Part shown: in pieces, positions 14,192-17,089 of the stretch
Position numbering within the stretch: position 1 is the stretch's first letter
How the letters are laid out: each line of letters begins with the position of its first letter
Source: CAZWDL01 sp964632995
GTDB taxonomy: Bacteria; Bacteroidota; Bacteroidia; Chitinophagales; Saprospiraceae
Length of the DNA stretch: 17,089 nucleotides
Assembly (NCBI GenBank): GCA_964632995.1
Contig: CAZWDL010000140.1
Span: forward strand, 1 to 17,089
Direction: 5' to 3'
Program-made: the position numbers and the translations under genes
Notes under the pieces: generated by a model
The model's database searches: none
Told to the model about the DNA's origin: nothing
The model's input: only the letters and a program-made list of their open reading frames with translations

Positions 14192-15919
14192 ATGAAAAAA
14201 ATATTGCTCTTACTATTTCTGCTGCTCTTGCTGGGCAAACTTCCGGCACAGCCGGTTCCACCCTCCGGTCCGGCGGCGGCGCTCCATCAGCTTTTTCAGG
14301 AATATGAGAACTATGGCGAAGATGACAACGAAGAATTATTCCCCCGCATCCTTCCGGAAGATGAGCAGCGGCAAGCGGATTTCTGGCGGGATCTGCTGGA
14401 GCGTAGCGAGGCCATCGACCGGGCGGCGCTCACACCGGCCGACCAGGTGAATTACGATCTGTTCCGGTTCATTCTGGCTGATAAGATAGCCCAGGTTGAA
14501 TTTGAAAGTTATCTCATGCCCCTGAACGCCGAAGGCGGATTTCACACTGGCTTTGCTTTTTCGATGGACCGCATGCCGTTGAATACTACGCAGGAAGTGG
14601 AAAAGTACATCCGGCGTCTGACCGGCTTCCGGCAATACGCTGAGGATCATATGACGCTGCTCCGTGAAGGGCTGGCTAAAGGGCTTACCCAGCCGAAGGT
14701 TATCCTGCACGGACTACCTGCGCAGTTGGTGCCTTTTTTGGTGGGATCGGCGGAAGAAAGCAGCTTCTATGCTCCGCTGCTGGAACTGCCCGCGCACATC
14801 CCGGATACGACTCAGGAGCGTTTGCGCAAAGAAGCATTGCAGGCCATCCAAGATAGCATCCTGCCGGCTTACTCGACTTTTAAAGAATTTCTGGAAGAGG
14901 AATACATCCCCGGCGCCCGGCAAAGTCTCGGAGCCTCATCATTACCCAAAGGCAAAGCCTATTACGAACAGCGCATTCGCTACTTCACGACCCTGGATAT
15001 GACGCCGGATGAGGTGTTTGAAACCGGCAAAGCCGAAGTGACCCGCATTCGTGCGGAGATGGAATCGATTATCGAAGAGACCGGTTTCGAAGGTAGCTTT
15101 GATGCATTCCTTGAATTCCTCCGCACTGATCCGCAGTTCTACGCTGAAACACCGGAAGAGTTACTGAAGGAGGCGGCCTGGATGGCCAAGTACGTCGACG
15201 GCAAGCTGCCCGGGCTGTTTAACCGCCTGCCGCGCCTGCCGTACACCGTGGCGCCTGTACCCGATGCGATCGCTCCCACCTATACCGGCGGGCGCTACGT
15301 ACCGGGTTCCCTGCGCCGCAGCCGCGCCGGCGCCTACTGGGTGAATACCTACAAGCTGGAAAGCCGACCCCTCTACGTGCTGCCGGCCCTGACGCTGCAC
15401 GAAGCTGTTCCCGGTCATCACCTGCAGATGGCCCTGTCGATGGAGCTCGACAGCGTGCCCGACTTCCGGCGCCGGACCTACCTGAGCGCTTACGGGGAAG
15501 GCTGGGGGCTGTACGCCGAATGGCTGGGTCAGGAGATCGGTATGTACCGCACCCCTTACGAGCATTTCGGTCGCCTGACTTACGAGATGTGGCGCGCCTG
15601 CCGCCTGGTCATCGATGTGGGTATCCATTATAAGGGATGGACGCGGAAGCAGGCTGTGGATTTCCTCGCAGGTAATTCAGCCCTCTCTTTGCATGAAGTG
15701 AATACCGAGATCGACCGCTACATCGGCTGGCCGGGACAGGCGGTGAGCTACAAGATCGGGGAACTGACCATCCGGCGCTTGCGTAAGAAAGCGGAGGAGG
15801 CACTGGGAGCGGATTTCGACAAACGGGAATTTCACGACCTGGTGCTGTCGAACGGTTCGGTGTTGCTCACGACGCTGGAGGAGATGGTTGACAACTGGAT
15901 AGTGGAGGCCGGACGCTAG
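14192..15919 (+). CDS. Exported DUF885 family metallopeptidase-like protein
   Basis: A 575-residue member of the DUF885 family, regarded as zinc metallopeptidases with a carboxypeptidase-like helical fold. The ATG at 14192 is chosen because it starts a clear signal peptide (MKKILLLLFLLLLLGKLPAQ, about 1-20); an earlier in-frame ATG at 14141 would only add a polar extension. The putative metal site is HEAVPGHH (403-410; His403, Glu404, His409/His410), followed by YGEGWGLYAEWLG with Glu436 as a candidate third ligand. The N-terminal half is helical and acidic. Length is normal for the family. It is predicted to degrade peptides in the periplasm or at the cell surface, in line with the tricorn homologue elsewhere in the window, but no direct link is seen. 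Single gene, preceded by the octamer inverted repeat. Confidence 0.94.
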   Translation: MKKILLLLFLLLLLGKLPAQPVPPSGPAAALHQLFQEYENYGEDDNEELFPRILPEDEQRQADFWRDLLERSEAIDRAALTPADQVNYDLFRFILADKIAQVEFESYLMPLNAEGGFHTGFAFSMDRMPLNTTQEVEKYIRRLTGFRQYAEDHMTLLREGLAKGLTQPKVILHGLPAQLVPFLVGSAEESSFYAPLLELPAHIPDTTQERLRKEALQAIQDSILPAYSTFKEFLEEEYIPGARQSLGASSLPKGKAYYEQRIRYFTTLDMTPDEVFETGKAEVTRIRAEMESIIEETGFEGSFDAFLEFLRTDPQFYAETPEELLKEAAWMAKYVDGKLPGLFNRLPRLPYTVAPVPDAIAPTYTGGRYVPGSLRRSRAGAYWVNTYKLESRPLYVLPALTLHEAVPGHHLQMALSMELDSVPDFRRRTYLSAYGEGWGLYAEWLGQEIGMYRTPYEHFGRLTYEMWRACRLVIDVGIHYKGWTRKQAVDFLAGNSALSLHEVNTEIDRYIGWPGQAVSYKIGELTIRRLRKKAEEALGADFDKREFHDLVLSNGSVLLTTLEEMVDNWIVEAGR

Positions 15920-15923
15920 GAAG

Positions 15924-15951
15924 GGGGGCTGGATGCTTGATGTTGGGTGCT
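15924..15951. repeat. Second short heptamer array after a stop codon
   Basis: Four consecutive 7-base units, GGGGGCT, GGATGCT, TGATGTT and GGGTGCT, start 4 bases after the TAG of the DUF885 gene. They match the consensus of the array after the VWA gene at 5307-5334. A weak hairpin follows at 15953-15976 (CCCGCCC with GGGACGGG, one mismatch, no T-run). Confidence 0.5.
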
Positions 15952-16117
15952 GCCCGCCCTCGTTCCTCGGGACGGGTAAAGGTTCTGGGCCTGGCAATGC
16001 TTAGCGAGGAATAGCTGGGGTTTTGCTTCCCGCGCCCCTTTCTAAACCTCAATAAAAATCCTAAACCCGGCAATTCTTGTTTTTTGACCAATAAGTCTCA
16101 ACAAAAGCCTTACACTG

Positions 16118-16642
16118 ATGAGCAGCAAAAAATGGACAAAGCGAATCAACTACGAAATGGTGGTCGCCGGATCGGCGGTATTTATCAGCGTCTGTGCGCT
16201 GGTGGTTTCCATATACGAGGCCAAAATCATGCGCGAGCAGCAGTACGCAAGTGCCTGGCCTTATTTGAATCACGGACCCAAGTATATCTATCAAAAGGGA
16301 TTGTTATACGATGTTGAAAATGTGGGGCTGGGGCCGGCATTGATTCAGGACGTGAGTATCAAGATAGGAGAAAAAGAAGTGGAGGGTCCCCAGGCACTGG
16401 TGGAAGAGCTGCTGGATATTTCATTAGACACTCTTCCTATCGGTTATTTCACCTTAGAGGGGACCGTACTGGCGCCCGGGGACAAGGTTTCTTTACTTCA
16501 GGTGATTGATCTGGACCTCGCACAGCGGTTTCGCGAAATGGAAGAGCGTTACCAGATTGAAATTTGTTACTGCTCTATCTATGAAGATTGCTGGAGTATC
16601 CGGAGTAAGCGTCAGCCGGAAAAGGTAGAATCCTGCAAATAG
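16118..16642 (+). CDS. One-TM hypothetical protein
   Basis: A 174-residue protein with a basic N-terminus (SSKKWTKR), one transmembrane helix (about 14-33, VVAGSAVFISVCALVVSIYE) and a soluble domain of about 140 residues. The soluble part starts with a helical stretch (AKIMREQQYASAWPYL) and continues into beta-rich sequence with a paired-strand look (LLYDVENVGLGPALIQDVSI; LAPGDKVSLLQV). The C-terminus has Cys residues in EICYCSIYEDCW. This layout (short anchor, WPYL, then an Ig-like or jelly-roll-like domain) recurs in bacterial hypothetical proteins, but I cannot name the family. The start codon follows an AT-rich stretch with no Shine-Dalgarno. Its stop lies 2 bases from the end of the convergent DUF2892-like gene, with no terminator between them. 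Confidence 0.8.
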   Translation: MSSKKWTKRINYEMVVAGSAVFISVCALVVSIYEAKIMREQQYASAWPYLNHGPKYIYQKGLLYDVENVGLGPALIQDVSIKIGEKEVEGPQALVEELLDISLDTLPIGYFTLEGTVLAPGDKVSLLQVIDLDLAQRFREMEERYQIEICYCSIYEDCWSIRSKRQPEKVESCK

Positions 16643-16644
16643 GG

Positions 16645-16890
16645 TCACACGATCTCATTGTACTCCACTTCTTCTTCCTTCACCTGTCCCTTAGCCTGCC
16701 GACGCTGCTGCGGCACACTGCAGGCCCCGGTAATGCAGCTGATGTTAAAAGCCGCCTGTATCAAGAGGATCAGGCCGAAGGCCAGCGTGATGCCGTCCTG
16801 CATGTAAAAGAGGTAGCTGCCCAGCAGGATGATGCCCATGGCGAGTTGAAGGATGCGAACGGTATGCCAGTTGTTGCGTAATTTTTCCAT
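16645..16890 (-). CDS. DUF2892-like two-TM inner membrane protein
   Basis: An 81-residue protein with two transmembrane helices (about 11-29 and 33-50) joined by a tight MQDG turn, then CITGACS with Cys52 and Cys57 and a charged tail (KGQVKEEEVEYNE). Size and topology match the DUF2892 / YgaP-type membrane module often found near rhodaneses and sulfur or redox genes, and the paired Cys fit that theme. The start at 16890 (MEKLRNNWHT) is preferred; the frame stays open to an ATG at 17007, but that extension covers the palindromic cluster and would make an atypically long N-terminus. No rhodanese gene is visible in the window. Function is unproven. Confidence 0.75.
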   Translation of the reverse strand: MEKLRNNWHTVRILQLAMGIILLGSYLFYMQDGITLAFGLILLIQAAFNISCITGACSVPQQRRQAKGQVKEEEVEYNEIV

Positions 16891-16900
16891 GTTATTAAAA

Positions 16901-17027
16901 CGTTTAGGAAACCTTCGAGGTTTGGTAAACGTACCGATAACCTCCAAGGTCTCATTAAAAGAAATTTTGAAGAATCGTAAGTAATCTTTAGTATGCTTAC
17001 GAAACATCGAGGGGACGTTTACTAAAC
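16901..17027 (-). promoter_or_regulatory. Cluster of GTTT-N3-AAAC sites and alternative hairpins
   Basis: Three 11-base dyads of identical design lie upstream of the DUF2892-like gene: GTTTAGGAAAC (16902-16912), GTTTGGTAAAC (16920-16930) and GTTTACTAAAC (17017-17027). The two near ones form a hairpin (16901-16913 with 16919-16931) ending 10 bases before the start codon. A competing stem pairs 16911-16922 with 16939-16950 (11 of 12 pairs) and uses the same bases. The sites could be repressor operators in DNA, or the leader RNA could switch between two folds. Confidence 0.45.
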
Positions 17028-17057
17028 TTTCAAAGTGTGTTGATTACCCATAAGTCC

Positions 17058-17089
17058 GGTTTTGGCTACTTCTACGGTTCATCTGTTCG
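17058..17089. repeat. Partial second copy of the octamer repeat
   Basis: These 32 bases match 14004-14035 at 26 positions without gaps, including TACTTCT and CTGTTCG in register. The window ends inside the element, so its full length and whether it also forms an inverted pair cannot be seen. Confidence 0.75.

Noticed and set aside
15953..15976. Hairpin after the DUF885 gene considered as a terminator
   Set aside because: The stem has a mismatch and wobble and is followed by mixed sequence with no T-run.
16891..17007. Extension of the DUF2892-like protein to the upstream ATG at 17007
   Set aside because: The added 39 residues are polar and unlike the short N-termini of this family, and they cover the GTTT-N3-AAAC sites. 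It is not fully excluded.

Overview
The window looks like chromosomal DNA of a free-living Bacteroidota, plausibly from the Saprospiria/Lewinella-type lineages. This placement is an inference. It rests on the absence of Shine-Dalgarno sequences before the starts, at least one good Bacteroidota-type promoter (TTTG, about 20 bp, TAnnTTTG-like; 8591-8622), the gene families present (tricorn-type protease, membrane-anchored GH3, Stf0-like sulfotransferase, DUF885 peptidase), and intergenic DNA crowded with short-period degenerate repeats. I see no tRNA, rRNA, CRISPR array, intact transposase or phage gene.

Layout. 1-152: heptanucleotide array that runs off the left edge. 192-3425 (+): exported tricorn-type protease, closed by a perfect terminator. 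3468-4046: gene-poor stretch with a nested inverted-repeat element (3578-3863) and a second large dyad (3910-3967). 4047-5309 (+): membrane-anchored VWA-domain protein. 5405-8500 (-): three close-packed genes, read in the order helical repeat-like protein, Stf0-like sulfotransferase, alpha/beta hydrolase. 8676-9323 (+): small Cys-rich lipoprotein, divergent from that cluster. 9556-9915 (+): small orphan protein whose N-terminus resembles an ECF sigma factor. 10073-12283 (-): membrane-anchored GH3 glycosidase. 12452-13974 (+): SDR oxidoreductase, then endonuclease V. 14004-14126: octamer-built inverted repeat. 14192-15919 (+): exported DUF885 metallopeptidase-like protein. 16118-16642 (+): one-TM hypothetical protein. 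16645-16890 (-): two-TM DUF2892-like protein with an elaborate upstream region. A second copy of the octamer repeat begins at the right edge.

How the genes work together. Most are single transcription units of ordinary envelope or housekeeping function: two exported peptide-degrading enzymes, a beta-glycosidase, DNA repair of deaminated bases, and an NAD(P)-dependent reductase. Only 5405-8500 (gaps of 16 and 35 bp) and perhaps 12452-13974 (gap of 62 bp) look like operons. I found no defence or biosynthetic system. The most unusual content is non-coding: the multi-stem element at 3578-3863, the three GTTT-N3-AAAC sites with mutually exclusive hairpins before the 16645-16890 gene, the oppositely oriented octamer repeats at 14004-14126 (related copy at 17058-17089), and the heptamer arrays at 1-152, 5307-5334 and 15924-15951.
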